A DNA stretch of 45,620 nt from Pseudomonas fluorescens. GTDB taxonomy: Bacteria; Pseudomonadota; Gammaproteobacteria; Pseudomonadales; Pseudomonadaceae. The notes under the pieces were generated by a model, which saw only the letters and a program-made list of their open reading frames with translations, did not search any database and was not told the origin of the DNA. The stretch covers positions 1-45,620 of the forward strand of contig NZ_MSDF01000050.1 in NCBI RefSeq assembly GCF_002022275.1, in the 5' to 3' direction. The translations under genes were made by a program, and so were the position numbers. Positions 32,559-42,240 of this stretch are shown here, one piece after another; positions within the stretch are counted from its first letter, which is position 1; each line of letters starts with the position of its first letter.

Positions 32559-35500
32559 ATGCCTATTTCCGGCATCAATGCTTCCAGGACGTTTAATTTC
32601 AGGGATGTTATCAACTCGCAAGCGTTAGATACGCCAGCTACCGACACCAGCAGTACTCGCGCCAAGCGCAGTACGACACAACAAGCCTCTACCGACGAGA
32701 GGAGGCCTGGGTGGACTTTTCTTCCTCCATCCACCCGCAGGAGTCGCTTGGCACCTCTCGCCGACCGCCAGCTGCAAGACTCCATGAGTGGCTCTGCACT
32801 GGGCGGTCTCACAGACAAACGCGTGCAGGTCCCGCCTGGCTCCAGCCTTTTCCCCGCTTTTGACGCGTACCGCAGCGCGATCAACACACCCGAGGCCATC
32901 GCCTGGTTCTTGAAACAGGGCATCGTAATGTCCTCCGTCGTCATCAAGCCCGATTCGGTGACCGGCAACGTGACGCGAGACGGTGTCACGCGCCTGGAAA
33001 CCTTCACCGCAGGCGACGGTTCGGGTTGGTGGCGCATCAGCCCCCGGATAAATGCCGCTGCGGCCGCGCTGGATGTTGCGGGCAACGGCTTGCCCTATCT
33101 CAGTGATGACAGCGATATCTTGTCACGCAATACGGTCCTGAGCTGGTATGGGGTTAAACCACCCGCTCACGAGGGCGATCTGGGCCGAGTGCGTAACGAG
33201 CTTGCGGCGTCGAATTGGCTTGCGCTGCCGGGCGACACCAAGGCGCGGATCAATCAGCGGATACTGACGGCCAGAACGGTTGTCGACAGAATCGACGAAC
33301 GCAAAAATCTGTCAAACCAGCTGAGTGCGCTCTTGGGTAACAAGCCTGACAACGAAGCGTTGGTGCTCACAGGTGTTCAAGCGCAAATCGGCAGTACATC
33401 GTCGCTAGCCAAAGCGGCTGCAACCACCGCGTCAGTCAGCGACGTCCTGAAAACCCATGATCTGCCGCTGCCCAAAACCGTGGGTGAATTGCGTAACACG
33501 ATCCGCTGGCTGAATGCTTCGCTGCCACCAGCGCCACCCTTGGGTAATTTTGCGCAATTGATCTCCACCCCATGGGTGCCGGGGGCGTTGTCTGAGCCTG
33601 ACAAACAATTCCTGGCGGGGTTGAGCCGTGTGGATCCCTCTCACCGTAATCCTTCGCGCGATCTTCTTTCCGGCGGATTTGTCGACTCCACCAGCCCTGA
33701 TGAACTGCGTTCAAAGGCTGAGCATTATCTGAAACTGGCCCTGTACCGAAGTCAACCTCAGGCGCGCTGGGAGCATATTGCGACGGGTCGACAGTTCCGC
33801 GGGCAGTCCGCCGCCGGGCCCTCAACCCTTGAGGTCATGCGGTGGGCCATGGCGGCAATCATGCTGCAAATCGACCCTGATGCACCCGGCAAGCCTGGGG
33901 TCATCGCCGGGTATGACATTTACCAGGCCGCCAACAACGGGCGCTCGATGGCCGCTGTGCGCGAGGACATTGAGGCGCACCTTAAACAGAAGCTGGGGCC
34001 TGATGCCAAGGCTGCTCCGCTGGTGGCCCATCTGTTCCTGGCGAGTGCCGCCCCCGAATTCCTGATCGCGGACAGTGTCTCCACGCTGCGCATGGGCACC
34101 ACCGAATGGGCCGACTTGCGCCTGGGCGTCGCGTTTGCCGAACGCCAGGGCGGGCCTGGCTGTTCACGGGCCATGAGTTACCAGGAAGTCATGGCACTGA
34201 CCCGGCTGGACCCCCGAAGCCCTGAAGAAGCAGCGGTGCTGGATAACCATGGGATCGCCCCATTGCTGGATTGGGGGTTGATGCAGGGGCTTTACACGAA
34301 ACCGGCAGACGGGGCGTATACACCGCAGCAGTATCAGCAGGCCGCCAGCGCGTTCGATGCTCAGCGCGACCAGCTCCTGCAAGCCCTGAATGCGTTCAAG
34401 ACGCCGCTGCCGACTCGACGAAGCTTGGCGATCGAACAGTTGCAAAAAGAGTTTCCAGATCTCGATGTCAAGCAGCTGGAAGCCATGAGGGTGTACATCG
34501 CTGATCCAAATGAACGGCGCAATATGAAACTGTCGGAACCGAGGACGCGCTCACTCATCGAGACTTACATGACCGGTGACCTGACCACCAACCGCTGGAT
34601 GCTGTTGGCCCCTGGCGAGCAACCGCCTCAACCCGCCAAGCCGAAGTCCCCCTATGCCGCTGATAAGGGCCTGAGCAAGCAGCAGCAAGCCGCCGTTGAT
34701 CAAAACGTAAAAGCCTTGAACGCCAGGATCGACAAATTGGCGAACGTGCAGAACCTGGTGTCCGTTGAAGTTGACACCTATCTTGACAACCTCAAGCAAG
34801 GATTGGGTACGGTCACCCGCAGGATGATTGCGAACCTGCCATTGGCTGATCGCCAAGCGTTGGAATTCGGTAATGTCGAACTGTTTGCCCTGCGCGAACA
34901 AACCGACGGCGTGCCGACGGTTGAACTGACTCCGGGGCAAGTAGAGGAGCGGCGAGGGCGCAAGGGCACGGTGATACGTAGCGAATATAACGGGGTGATC
35001 CGGTACTTTGAGGTGTTCCCGGACAAGATGCTCATGGTCAAACGCGATGATCTACCCGCCAAATTGACGCTTGGGGGCACCTTTGAGAGTCAACCGAAGA
35101 CTTACGGGAATTGGGCGACCACACATACTCAGGTGCAGAACGGAGCGTCGGAACCGTTTGATTTCAAGGCCTACAGCTCAGACTCGCAGCCCACGCCCGG
35201 CACGACGTCGCCAGGCATCATCATTGATAAGTTGGGTGACACCCTGGTGGCGCCGACATCCGCACAGAACGGCACTGCCAACTCAATGCCCAACAGCTTT
35301 GGTTCGGCGCGAACTGACGCGATTATCGACCGGATAATGCAGGGCAATTTCGTGCATCACCGAGACAGCGTATTGACGGCCGCAAGGGGCGAGTTGCAAC
35401 TGGAACAAAGCCGGGAAGTGCTAAGACGCAATGACGCCATTCTGCTGAGCATGATCCCGTTCGTGGGCGCGATTATGGATCTGGTCAAGGGCAATTGGGT

Positions 35501-35990
35501 CGAGGGCACGCGAGGACTGCTTATCGACACCGTTGGCGCTTTGGTCGGAGGCGCAGCGTCAGCGGTCGGGTCTTTGGTGAAGACCACGAAAGTTGTGGCT
35601 CCCTTCGGTGCCAAGGCATTTCGTGTGTTGGAAAAAGGCGTACTCGTCGTCAGCGGCTTCTTGAACCCGCTGGACGGTTCGGCGGACCTGCTGGCCGCCG
35701 GCGCGAAAGGAATCTTCGCCGTGCCGAAGCTGTTGAGCAAAGTGCCAAAGCCCACACTAATGACCACGCTCGGGGCCGTTGAGGAAAAACTGCGCACCTA
35801 CCTCGGCGTGAGTGGCGGGGTGAAGCAGTTAGCGACAACCCAGCGGGGGAGTGAGCAGGCGACTGCTTCCGATGGGCTTTATCACGGGGTCAATATCAAG
35901 GCGACGCAGATTGACGGCCTGTGGTACGCGACTGATCCGAAAACAGGCTTGCCGGTGGGCACACCGCTGGACGGGTTTTTCAGCGCTTGA
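32559..35990 (+). CDS. Giant putative effector/toxin A (paralogue of the next gene)
   Basis: 1143 residues; I do not recognise a named family. The first 85 or so residues are Ser/Thr/Arg-rich and look disordered, like a type III-type secretion signal. The body is mostly helical and soluble. Blocks shared in order with the next protein include DGSGW near 150, LSWYGVKPP, TVGELRNTIRWLN, GYDIYQAANNGRS (451 on), LVAHLFLASAAPE, LLDWGLMQGLY, MIANLPLADRQALE, YFEVFPDKMLMVKR (816 on) and FDFKAYSSDSQP. A Gly/Ala-rich hydrophobic stretch lies at about 960-1010 (LLSMIPFVGAIMDLVKG, LVGGAASAVGSLV). The C terminus ends with LWYATDPKTGLPVGTPLDGF. ATG 32559 follows GTGGGAGAG; an earlier in-frame start lacks one. 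A strong terminator follows. It is likely exported and membrane-active, but this is inference. Confidence 0.85.
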   Translation: MPISGINASRTFNFRDVINSQALDTPATDTSSTRAKRSTTQQASTDERRPGWTFLPPSTRRSRLAPLADRQLQDSMSGSALGGLTDKRVQVPPGSSLFPAFDAYRSAINTPEAIAWFLKQGIVMSSVVIKPDSVTGNVTRDGVTRLETFTAGDGSGWWRISPRINAAAAALDVAGNGLPYLSDDSDILSRNTVLSWYGVKPPAHEGDLGRVRNELAASNWLALPGDTKARINQRILTARTVVDRIDERKNLSNQLSALLGNKPDNEALVLTGVQAQIGSTSSLAKAAATTASVSDVLKTHDLPLPKTVGELRNTIRWLNASLPPAPPLGNFAQLISTPWVPGALSEPDKQFLAGLSRVDPSHRNPSRDLLSGGFVDSTSPDELRSKAEHYLKLALYRSQPQARWEHIATGRQFRGQSAAGPSTLEVMRWAMAAIMLQIDPDAPGKPGVIAGYDIYQAANNGRSMAAVREDIEAHLKQKLGPDAKAAPLVAHLFLASAAPEFLIADSVSTLRMGTTEWADLRLGVAFAERQGGPGCSRAMSYQEVMALTRLDPRSPEEAAVLDNHGIAPLLDWGLMQGLYTKPADGAYTPQQYQQAASAFDAQRDQLLQALNAFKTPLPTRRSLAIEQLQKEFPDLDVKQLEAMRVYIADPNERRNMKLSEPRTRSLIETYMTGDLTTNRWMLLAPGEQPPQPAKPKSPYAADKGLSKQQQAAVDQNVKALNARIDKLANVQNLVSVEVDTYLDNLKQGLGTVTRRMIANLPLADRQALEFGNVELFALREQTDGVPTVELTPGQVEERRGRKGTVIRSEYNGVIRYFEVFPDKMLMVKRDDLPAKLTLGGTFESQPKTYGNWATTHTQVQNGASEPFDFKAYSSDSQPTPGTTSPGIIIDKLGDTLVAPTSAQNGTANSMPNSFGSARTDAIIDRIMQGNFVHHRDSVLTAARGELQLEQSREVLRRNDAILLSMIPFVGAIMDLVKGNWVEGTRGLLIDTVGALVGGAASAVGSLVKTTKVVAPFGAKAFRVLEKGVLVVSGFLNPLDGSADLLAAGAKGIFAVPKLLSKVPKPTLMTTLGAVEEKLRTYLGVSGGVKQLATTQRGSEQATASDGLYHGVNIKATQIDGLWYATDPKTGLPVGTPLDGFFSA

Positions 35991-36013
35991 TGCAGTCAAG
36001 GCGCAGCACAATG

Positions 36014-36043
36014 ACCCAGGCTAACCCAAGGCCTGGGTTTTTT
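36014..36043 (+). terminator. Intrinsic terminator between the two giant genes
   Basis: ACCCAGGC (36014-36021), a 9-base loop, GCCTGGGT (36031-36038), then six T (36038-36043). It starts 24 bases after the stop of giant gene A and indicates that gene B has its own promoter. Confidence 0.9.
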
Positions 36044-36130
36044 CAGTTGATAGGGCAGGACATTCTTTTCATCAACTTGCGAATAGGCCTATACGCCGTT
36101 TGCCAATAGCTTCGTAGGCTTTCTACTGAC

Positions 36131-36150
36131 AGTTCTTACGGACAAGAACT
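36131..36150. promoter_or_regulatory. Dyad upstream of giant gene B
   Basis: AGTTCTT (36131-36137), ACGGAC, AAGAACT (36144-36150): a perfect 7-6-7 inverted repeat ending 32 bases before the start codon. No equivalent was seen upstream of giant gene A. It may be an operator or a 5'-UTR hairpin. Confidence 0.5.
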
Positions 36151-36182
36151 CTCGCCAGTCAATCAGGTTGAGAGAAATAGAA

Positions 36183-39100
36183 ATGTCTACACTTAGCGTC
36201 AGCCGTAACGTGATGGTGCTCAACGCTACCGACGCCTTCCAGGCGCCCGCACCTCACGCAGAAAAAAAGCTTGATCCCGCCTCCGAAACAATCCCATCGC
36301 CAACACCACGGCAAGCGCCTGATCCCGGTCAAACCTCCTTGCGAGCGATGCGCATGCACGAGCAGCTGCAAGAGTCGTCGGACCGTGCCAAGCGCGATAC
36401 GTCGCCAACGCGTTCGCAACCCCCCCTGAACAGCAATGGCGTCAGGCTTCGTTTCCCTTCTGCCGTTGCGGCAACCAAGGCCGATACCAGGCTGCAGAAA
36501 AACCTGGTTCAGTGGTTGAACAGCGGTCATGCAAATGAAAATCTCATTCCGAAAAACGCCTCTGGCACACCCTTCATCGAGGCGTACGAGCGAGCGGTCC
36601 ATGAGCCGCACCTCCAGGCCTGGTTCAAGTCCAAAGGCTTCAAGCTCGCAACCGTGCGTGTCTTCAGCGACTGCGTAACGGGCATTGTGGTGCGCGATGG
36701 CAAGGAAATCTTCCAGCGTTTTTCGACCACGGACGGGTCAGGTTGGGGGCTTGCCGGCAGGAACATCAGTGCGGCGCAGAACGCGCTGTCACCCAATGAC
36801 TTGGGCATGCCCGGTATGCCGGGCAAGTTACAGGATCTGGTCCCTCGTGATGTCTTGCTGGATTTCTACGGCGTCCGGCCGCCATTGAATGAAAAGTCCG
36901 CGCCGCAGTTGGGCAAAAAGCTCAAAAAAGACGGATGGCCCACGATTTCCGTGGCGCAACGCGAACAATGGGAGGGCAGCTTCAAACAACAGGCGCAGCG
37001 TCGAGACGACAACGCCTTGCGCGCGGATCTTGCTGAACAATTGCGTTCACTGATTCAAGGCAAATCTGACAGCGATCCGCTGACACTCGATGAGCACAGG
37101 GTGGTGGCGGCACCCGGGTCTGCTCTGGATCAACGGAGCAATAAGGCGCGTAAACAGTTTCTCGAATTCCTGGCGTCACCGGCCTTCACGGCCTTCCTGA
37201 AAAAAACCGGATTCGAGGAGCCCGGCAGCGAGTTCAGGATGACTGAGTTCAGACTGTCGGAGGGTGACTTGCAGATGCGTAATCGTGCAGGCCAATGGGT
37301 CCCTTTGCAGCGAGCGTTCGACGACGAAGTCAGCAAAGTCGCAACGGGCGGCAGTAAGGAGGAACAAGCGGCCGCCCGCAAGATGAACGCCGATTACAAC
37401 GTGTTGGTGGGCATGGCGAAGAAAACCGGCAATGCGCTGTACTCCACGCGCACCTATGATGCGCGCCAGGCATTGGCGATGTATGCGCCAGACGCGGCGA
37501 ATACCGTCGGCCAATTGCGTGCGACCCTGGGCTGGCTGGATACGCAATTGCCGCAACCTCCGCTGGCAAGGGATTATGCAGGGCTGACACCCTATGGGCC
37601 GGGAGGGCTATCCGATGCCGTCATGGATAAACTCAAAGGCTCATCGACGCAGGTGATGGCGCTGCTCAAGGCGTTCTCGGGCCGCTGGTCAGGCTTTGAA
37701 TCCTTTCCCGATCCGGACAGTCAGCTCGCCGCTTTTTTTGATTCCGCGCAGGCCACCGCTCTTGCTGAAACGATCGCCAAGTCGCTCAGACTCTACTCGG
37801 TAGCGGAGGGGCAGGTACTTCCAAAGACTGATCGACATCAACTCTTGGCGGCAGCCCTCAAACTCAGCGTAGAGGCCCCGGTTCCGGGCCAGTCAGGGAC
37901 GGTTGCCGGTTATGGCTTATACCAGGCAGGCAATAACGGGCGCACGCTTAAGGAGGTGCGCTCAGACGTTGAGACGCACCTTGAAAAAAAGGGTGTGGAT
38001 AGCAAGGTCTCGTCATTGATGGCCCACCTGTTTTTGGCCCAGTCGGCGCCGGAAATGCTGATCAAAAAAGACCCTACGGTGCCCGCCGATACGGCTCAGC
38101 TACTCAATCAAGACCCTGAGTCGATCAAGGTCGGCTCCACGGGCTGGCTCAATCTGCGCCTGGGATGTGCACTGGTTGATTCTCTGGGCGTGGCGGGTGG
38201 TTCAAGGTCTTTGAACTTCACGCAAATCATGGCGCTGTCGCGGTTGAGCGCTGCCGGGCCGGAACAGGAAACCTTGATCAAGCAACTCGCGACTCAACCG
38301 TTGCTCGACTGGGGAGTGATGACGGGGATTTTTCCTGCAACCTCGGACGGGAAGTACTCCCCGGGCGATTATGAGGCTGCTTCAAAAGCCTTTACCGAGC
38401 GGGAAAACCAGACGCGTGAAGCATTCGCCACGTTGCTGAGTGAGTCGCCGACCCAAACCAGCCTGCTGGTCAAGCAATTGGCACTGTTGTTTCCAGAGAT
38501 GACCGAAGAGGGCATTCGCAACATCAAGGTGGAGAGGGAAAGCGATATCGATGTGGTGGTTCTTAACAACACACATTTGATTCGACCCGCCGCTCCCAGG
38601 CTGCTGACCGATGTCATCTTGATGAACCAGGCGGTGGGCGACCCGCAACATGGCTTACGTGAGAGTCGGGTGAGTGGCGTCAACCTCAAGATGTCTTCTG
38701 CGGCGTTTAAAGAGCGCCTCAAACAATTACCGATGATCATGCCTTTGGTTGCGCCCGCGGTTGATAAATACACTGCCGATGCCCGGGCGGCTCAGGCCAC
38801 GGCGTTGAAGTTGATGATCGCTCAATTGCCCCTCGAGGACCGCAGGGCATTGGAGTCTGGCAAGATCGAGTTCTTTAGCGTGCGCAACGAAACCGGGGAA
38901 GATGTTGAGGCGGACACAGGCGCTGACTCGAAAGTTGCCAAAAACAAGGGGACTCATGGGCTCCTGATGCGTTACGAAACTGACGCGGTCGAACCGAGGT
39001 TCGGGTATTTCGAGGTTTTTCCCGGTTCCATGAAGATGGTCAAGCGAACCGACCTGCCCGAAACTCTGCCTCTGGGCGGCAAAGTCGAAAACGGTCAAAA

Positions 39101-40016
39101 GCCTTTCGGGCCCTTTGCCTACGTCAACGCCCAGTTTCAGAAAGGCACCCGCCAGCCCTTTGATTTCGAGGCGTACGACACAGGTTCCATGCCGCGTTCC
39201 GGAGTGCAATCGCAGGTCATCATTGAGCGCTACGGCACGGCGCTGCCTGATACGCCGTCGACGTTCCGCTCGCGCATCCCCAACTCCTTTGTTTCTTCCA
39301 AAACCGCGCACATCGTGAACAGGTTGCAGGCCTATAGCTTTGCCGACGACCGTGCAGCGCGGATTGCCCATGCCAACGAGCCGACCGCACTGCACAAGAG
39401 TAAACATCCCTACGCGACGAGCACGTTATTTACCGCTGAAAATGCCCGCTCGATACTCAGCTTGATTCCCTATGTGGGCGCGATTGCCGACTTAGTGGAC
39501 GGCAAAACAGAAGACGGGATAAAGGGCTTGCTCATCGACCTTGCGTCCTTTGTCGCCACCGGTGGGCTTGCAGGGGCAAAGAGTTTTGCCAAAGGGTTGA
39601 GAATGCTGATCCCGTTCAGTGGCAAACCATTCAGCATGGCCGGATTAAAAGGGGCGGGAACGTTTTTTCGCGGGCTGTTCAATCCATTGGAAAGCATCCC
39701 CGACATCATGCGGTCTGGCCCGAACGCAATAAACGCGCTGAAGATGGTTGCGAAGGGGCAAACGATTCGTCTTGGGGCGAACCTCTATCTGCCGGTCAAG
39801 ACGTTCGAGCAGTGGCGATGGACGTTGGGCGCACGCGACACCTTGTTCGCAGGCTCTAGCCGGTCGGCCAGCCAATGGCCGGGAGCCCGAATGGGCGCCA
39901 GCGATAATCGCGAAGTTCTTGCAGTTGAGAAGAACGGCGCGTGGTACGCCATCAACCCGATCAGTGGCAAACCCGAAGGTGCGCCACTTGAGCGGTTCAC
40001 ACCTCAAGCGGCGTGA
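36183..40016 (+). CDS. Giant putative effector/toxin B (paralogue of the previous gene)
   Basis: 1277 residues, of unknown family. It matches the preceding protein along nearly its whole length but is about 130 residues longer, mostly through insertions in the first half and around residues 905-940. The N-terminal 100 residues are Pro/Ser/Thr-rich and disordered. Shared blocks include TDGSGW, LDFYGVRPP, TVGQLRATLGWLD, GYGLYQAGNNGRT (576 on), LMAHLFLAQSAPE, LLDWGVMTGIF, MIAQLPLEDRRALE, YFEVFPGSMKMVKR (942 on) and FDFEAYDTGSMP. The hydrophobic stretch SILSLIPYVGAIADLVDG lies near 1090-1108 and is followed by a Gly/Ala segment. The C terminus has AWYAINPISGKPEGAPLERF. ATG 36183 is preceded by GAGAG with good spacing; a TTG 15 bases earlier is less likely. 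Role inferred as for gene A. Confidence 0.85.
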   Translation: MSTLSVSRNVMVLNATDAFQAPAPHAEKKLDPASETIPSPTPRQAPDPGQTSLRAMRMHEQLQESSDRAKRDTSPTRSQPPLNSNGVRLRFPSAVAATKADTRLQKNLVQWLNSGHANENLIPKNASGTPFIEAYERAVHEPHLQAWFKSKGFKLATVRVFSDCVTGIVVRDGKEIFQRFSTTDGSGWGLAGRNISAAQNALSPNDLGMPGMPGKLQDLVPRDVLLDFYGVRPPLNEKSAPQLGKKLKKDGWPTISVAQREQWEGSFKQQAQRRDDNALRADLAEQLRSLIQGKSDSDPLTLDEHRVVAAPGSALDQRSNKARKQFLEFLASPAFTAFLKKTGFEEPGSEFRMTEFRLSEGDLQMRNRAGQWVPLQRAFDDEVSKVATGGSKEEQAAARKMNADYNVLVGMAKKTGNALYSTRTYDARQALAMYAPDAANTVGQLRATLGWLDTQLPQPPLARDYAGLTPYGPGGLSDAVMDKLKGSSTQVMALLKAFSGRWSGFESFPDPDSQLAAFFDSAQATALAETIAKSLRLYSVAEGQVLPKTDRHQLLAAALKLSVEAPVPGQSGTVAGYGLYQAGNNGRTLKEVRSDVETHLEKKGVDSKVSSLMAHLFLAQSAPEMLIKKDPTVPADTAQLLNQDPESIKVGSTGWLNLRLGCALVDSLGVAGGSRSLNFTQIMALSRLSAAGPEQETLIKQLATQPLLDWGVMTGIFPATSDGKYSPGDYEAASKAFTERENQTREAFATLLSESPTQTSLLVKQLALLFPEMTEEGIRNIKVERESDIDVVVLNNTHLIRPAAPRLLTDVILMNQAVGDPQHGLRESRVSGVNLKMSSAAFKERLKQLPMIMPLVAPAVDKYTADARAAQATALKLMIAQLPLEDRRALESGKIEFFSVRNETGEDVEADTGADSKVAKNKGTHGLLMRYETDAVEPRFGYFEVFPGSMKMVKRTDLPETLPLGGKVENGQKPFGPFAYVNAQFQKGTRQPFDFEAYDTGSMPRSGVQSQVIIERYGTALPDTPSTFRSRIPNSFVSSKTAHIVNRLQAYSFADDRAARIAHANEPTALHKSKHPYATSTLFTAENARSILSLIPYVGAIADLVDGKTEDGIKGLLIDLASFVATGGLAGAKSFAKGLRMLIPFSGKPFSMAGLKGAGTFFRGLFNPLESIPDIMRSGPNAINALKMVAKGQTIRLGANLYLPVKTFEQWRWTLGARDTLFAGSSRSASQWPGARMGASDNREVLAVEKNGAWYAINPISGKPEGAPLERFTPQAA

Positions 40017-40031
40017 GGTGTGACACCCCAA

Positions 40032-40066
40032 GGCGTTCGGCTGCCCGCAAGGGCCGCTCGAACGCC
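40032..40066. terminator. Long hairpin between convergent genes
   Basis: GGCGTTCG (40032-40039) pairs with CGAACGCC (40059-40066), and inside it GCCC and GGGC close a GCAA tetraloop. No T run is present on either side. It separates the end of giant gene B from the end of the convergent efe operon and probably serves both. Confidence 0.65.
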
Positions 40067-40077
40067 CGGGCGGTGAA

Positions 40078-40896
40078 TCAGTTCAGGCCCAGCTTGCCGC
40101 GCAGGGTCGACAGGTCTTCAGCCAGGGTGTTGACCGGACCCACCAGCGCCTTGCGGTCGTTTTCCTTGACCTTGTCGTAGGTCTCGTAGCCGCCATCCTT
40201 GGTTTTGTACTTGGCGAGGATCTTGTCCACGCTGGCAAAGTTCTTGTCGACCTTGGCCAGGAACGCCTTGGCTTGTTTCTCGATCTGGCCACGGAACAGG
40301 TCGACGATTTTCTTCGCGCCGTCGATGTTGCCCTGGAAGTCATACAGGTCAGTGTGGCTGTAACGGTCTTCTTCGCCGGAGATCTTGGTCGCGGCGACTT
40401 CTTCGAGCAGCGCTGCAGCACCGCCGACGACTTTTTCAGGCGGGAAGGTCAGGCCGTCAACACGGGTTTTCAGGTCGTTGACGTCGGCGTTCAGCTTGGC
40501 GGTCAGCGTTTCCAGACCTTTGGTGGTCTTCTCGGAGAACAGCACGTATTCGATGCGGTGGAAGCCGGTGAAGTCTTCAGCTGTCACGCCTTTTTCGTGG
40601 TCGTCGACACGCGAGTCGATGGAGGCGTCGAGGTCACTGAACAGCTCGGCAATCGGCTCGATGGACTCATAGTGCACGCGGGTCGGTGCGTAGAGCTTCT
40701 GGGCAGTGGCCAGGTCGCCTTTGTTGATCGCGTCGGTGAATGCTTTGGTCTGGGTGACCAGCTCGCCGATTTCTTCGGTGACGTAGATCTTGTAGTCCGA
40801 CACCGGGCCTACCAGGTCCAGCGGCGCGGTCGCGGCGAACGCTGCCAGCGGCGAAAGGGTCATTAACAACGACAACGCAATAGTCGACTTCTTCAT
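40078..40896 (-). CDS. efeO: EfeO-type M75 (imelysin-like) periplasmic iron-uptake protein, second copy
   Basis: 272 residues with a signal peptide (MKKSTIALSLLMTLSPLAAF then AATA). It consists of one helical M75 domain with the HxxE metal-binding motif in GFHRIEYVLF and the matching GEEDRYSHTDLYDFQGN segment. It lacks the cupredoxin domain found in classical EfeO. It is last in the operon, 25 bases after efeB. Such M75-only proteins (Algp7-like) bind metal or alginate; here iron delivery is likely. ATG 40896 is chosen for the signal peptide; a longer frame has none. Confidence 0.92.
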   Translation of the reverse strand: MKKSTIALSLLMTLSPLAAFAATAPLDLVGPVSDYKIYVTEEIGELVTQTKAFTDAINKGDLATAQKLYAPTRVHYESIEPIAELFSDLDASIDSRVDDHEKGVTAEDFTGFHRIEYVLFSEKTTKGLETLTAKLNADVNDLKTRVDGLTFPPEKVVGGAAALLEEVAATKISGEEDRYSHTDLYDFQGNIDGAKKIVDLFRGQIEKQAKAFLAKVDKNFASVDKILAKYKTKDGGYETYDKVKENDRKALVGPVNTLAEDLSTLRGKLGLN

Positions 40897-40921
40897 GGGA
40901 CGGTATCCGCTCTGGTTTGTT

Positions 40922-42226
40922 TTAGGTGTTGGCAGTGGTTTGAGGGTGCGTTGCAGCGAGCAGCGTGCGCCCAATGAAATCCTTGGGCCCTGCGACGCCT
41001 GGCAAGGTGAAGAAATACCCGCCGCCGACCGGCTTGAGGTACTCCTCCAGGGGCTCGCCGTTGAGCCGGGTTTGCACGCTGATAAAACCTTTCTCCAGGT
41101 CAGCCTGGTAGCAGATGAACAACAGCCCCATGTCCAGCTGACCGTTTTTGTTGACGCCGTTGGAGTAGTTGAACGGCCGACGCAGAATCAGGTTGGCCTG
41201 GGTCTGCGGGGTACGCGGGTTGGCCAGGCGGATGTGGGCATCGAGCTTGGTCAACTTGCCTTCCGGGTCCTTGCTGTAGTCGGGAACCTGAGTTTCCTTG
41301 TCGCCATCCATCGGTGCGCCCGAGGGTTTGACGCGGCCAATGATGCTTTCCTGCTCTTGCAGCGGGGTACGGTCCCAGCGCTCGACGAAATTGCGGATGA
41401 TGCGCACGGCTTGATAGCTGCCATTGGCGGCCCAGGCCGGTTCGTCACTGCCAGGTTGCACCCAGACAATCTGGTCCATGGCCTTGTCGTCGGTGGAGTT
41501 GGGGTTGGCCGAACCGTCCCGAAAGCCGAGGAAATTGCGCGCACTTTGTGCCGGCTCGCCCGGTTTGGCGGGCGCCTGTGGCGGCACGCTGCCTTCCTGC
41601 TTCCAGCGCACCAGCAGCAGGTCGGGCAGGTTTTTGACGATGTCGCGCAGGGCGTGAATATTGGTGTCCGGGGTGTTGGAGCTGAACTGCAGGCTCAGGT
41701 CACCATGGCACTGCGCCGGTTCCAGCGCGTCATTGGGAAAGCCGACCATGCGGCTCAGGCGCTTGGGTTTGACCGCGGTCAGGCCGAAGCGCTCATCGAA
41801 CAGTGACTCGCCGACCGACACGGTAATCGTCAGGTTGTCCGGCGCGACCACCGGGCCGAGGATCCCGGAGTCGGTGGGCGGCAGTTTCGGGTCGACTTGC
41901 GGCACCGTGCCGCCGGTCACCAGGAACGCGATGCGCTCGTTCAAGGTGCGGAACAAGCGGTCCAGGTCGTCGCGATCGCTTGCCAGTACGTCGAAGGCCA
42001 CGATCATGCCGCACGCCGGGCGCGGCGTGACGATGCCGGCCTGGTGCTTGCCGAAAAAGTCGTGGTGGTCCTGGGTCTTGTCACTGCGTGGCGCCGTGGT
42101 GACTTGCTCGGCTGCGGCCGCCATGGCCGGGCAGGTCAGGGTGCTGCCGGCAATGGCGGCGCCGGTGGCGGCCATGCCCAGCAGGACGCGGCGGCGCTGG
42201 AGGTTAAGCTGTTCTGAATCACTCAT
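40922..42226 (-). CDS. efeB: Deferrochelatase/dye-decolourising peroxidase EfeB
   Basis: 434 residues, a heme-containing Dyp-type peroxidase of the periplasm. The N terminus has a twin-arginine signal (NLQRRRVLLGMAATGAAIAG). The Dyp fingerprint is FLGFRDGSANPNS, with the GxxDG Asp, and a heme-ligand His is in DAHIRLANPRTP. EfeB works with EfeU/EfeO in ferrous iron uptake and can take iron from heme. I use ATG 42226; a GTG at 42244 overlapping the previous stop (GTGA) would add six residues and is also possible. Neither has a strong ribosome-binding site, which fits translational coupling. Confidence 0.95.
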   Translation of the reverse strand: MSDSEQLNLQRRRVLLGMAATGAAIAGSTLTCPAMAAAAEQVTTAPRSDKTQDHHDFFGKHQAGIVTPRPACGMIVAFDVLASDRDDLDRLFRTLNERIAFLVTGGTVPQVDPKLPPTDSGILGPVVAPDNLTITVSVGESLFDERFGLTAVKPKRLSRMVGFPNDALEPAQCHGDLSLQFSSNTPDTNIHALRDIVKNLPDLLLVRWKQEGSVPPQAPAKPGEPAQSARNFLGFRDGSANPNSTDDKAMDQIVWVQPGSDEPAWAANGSYQAVRIIRNFVERWDRTPLQEQESIIGRVKPSGAPMDGDKETQVPDYSKDPEGKLTKLDAHIRLANPRTPQTQANLILRRPFNYSNGVNKNGQLDMGLLFICYQADLEKGFISVQTRLNGEPLEEYLKPVGGGYFFTLPGVAGPKDFIGRTLLAATHPQTTANT

Positions 42227-42240
42227 CTGTGCGGTCGTCT

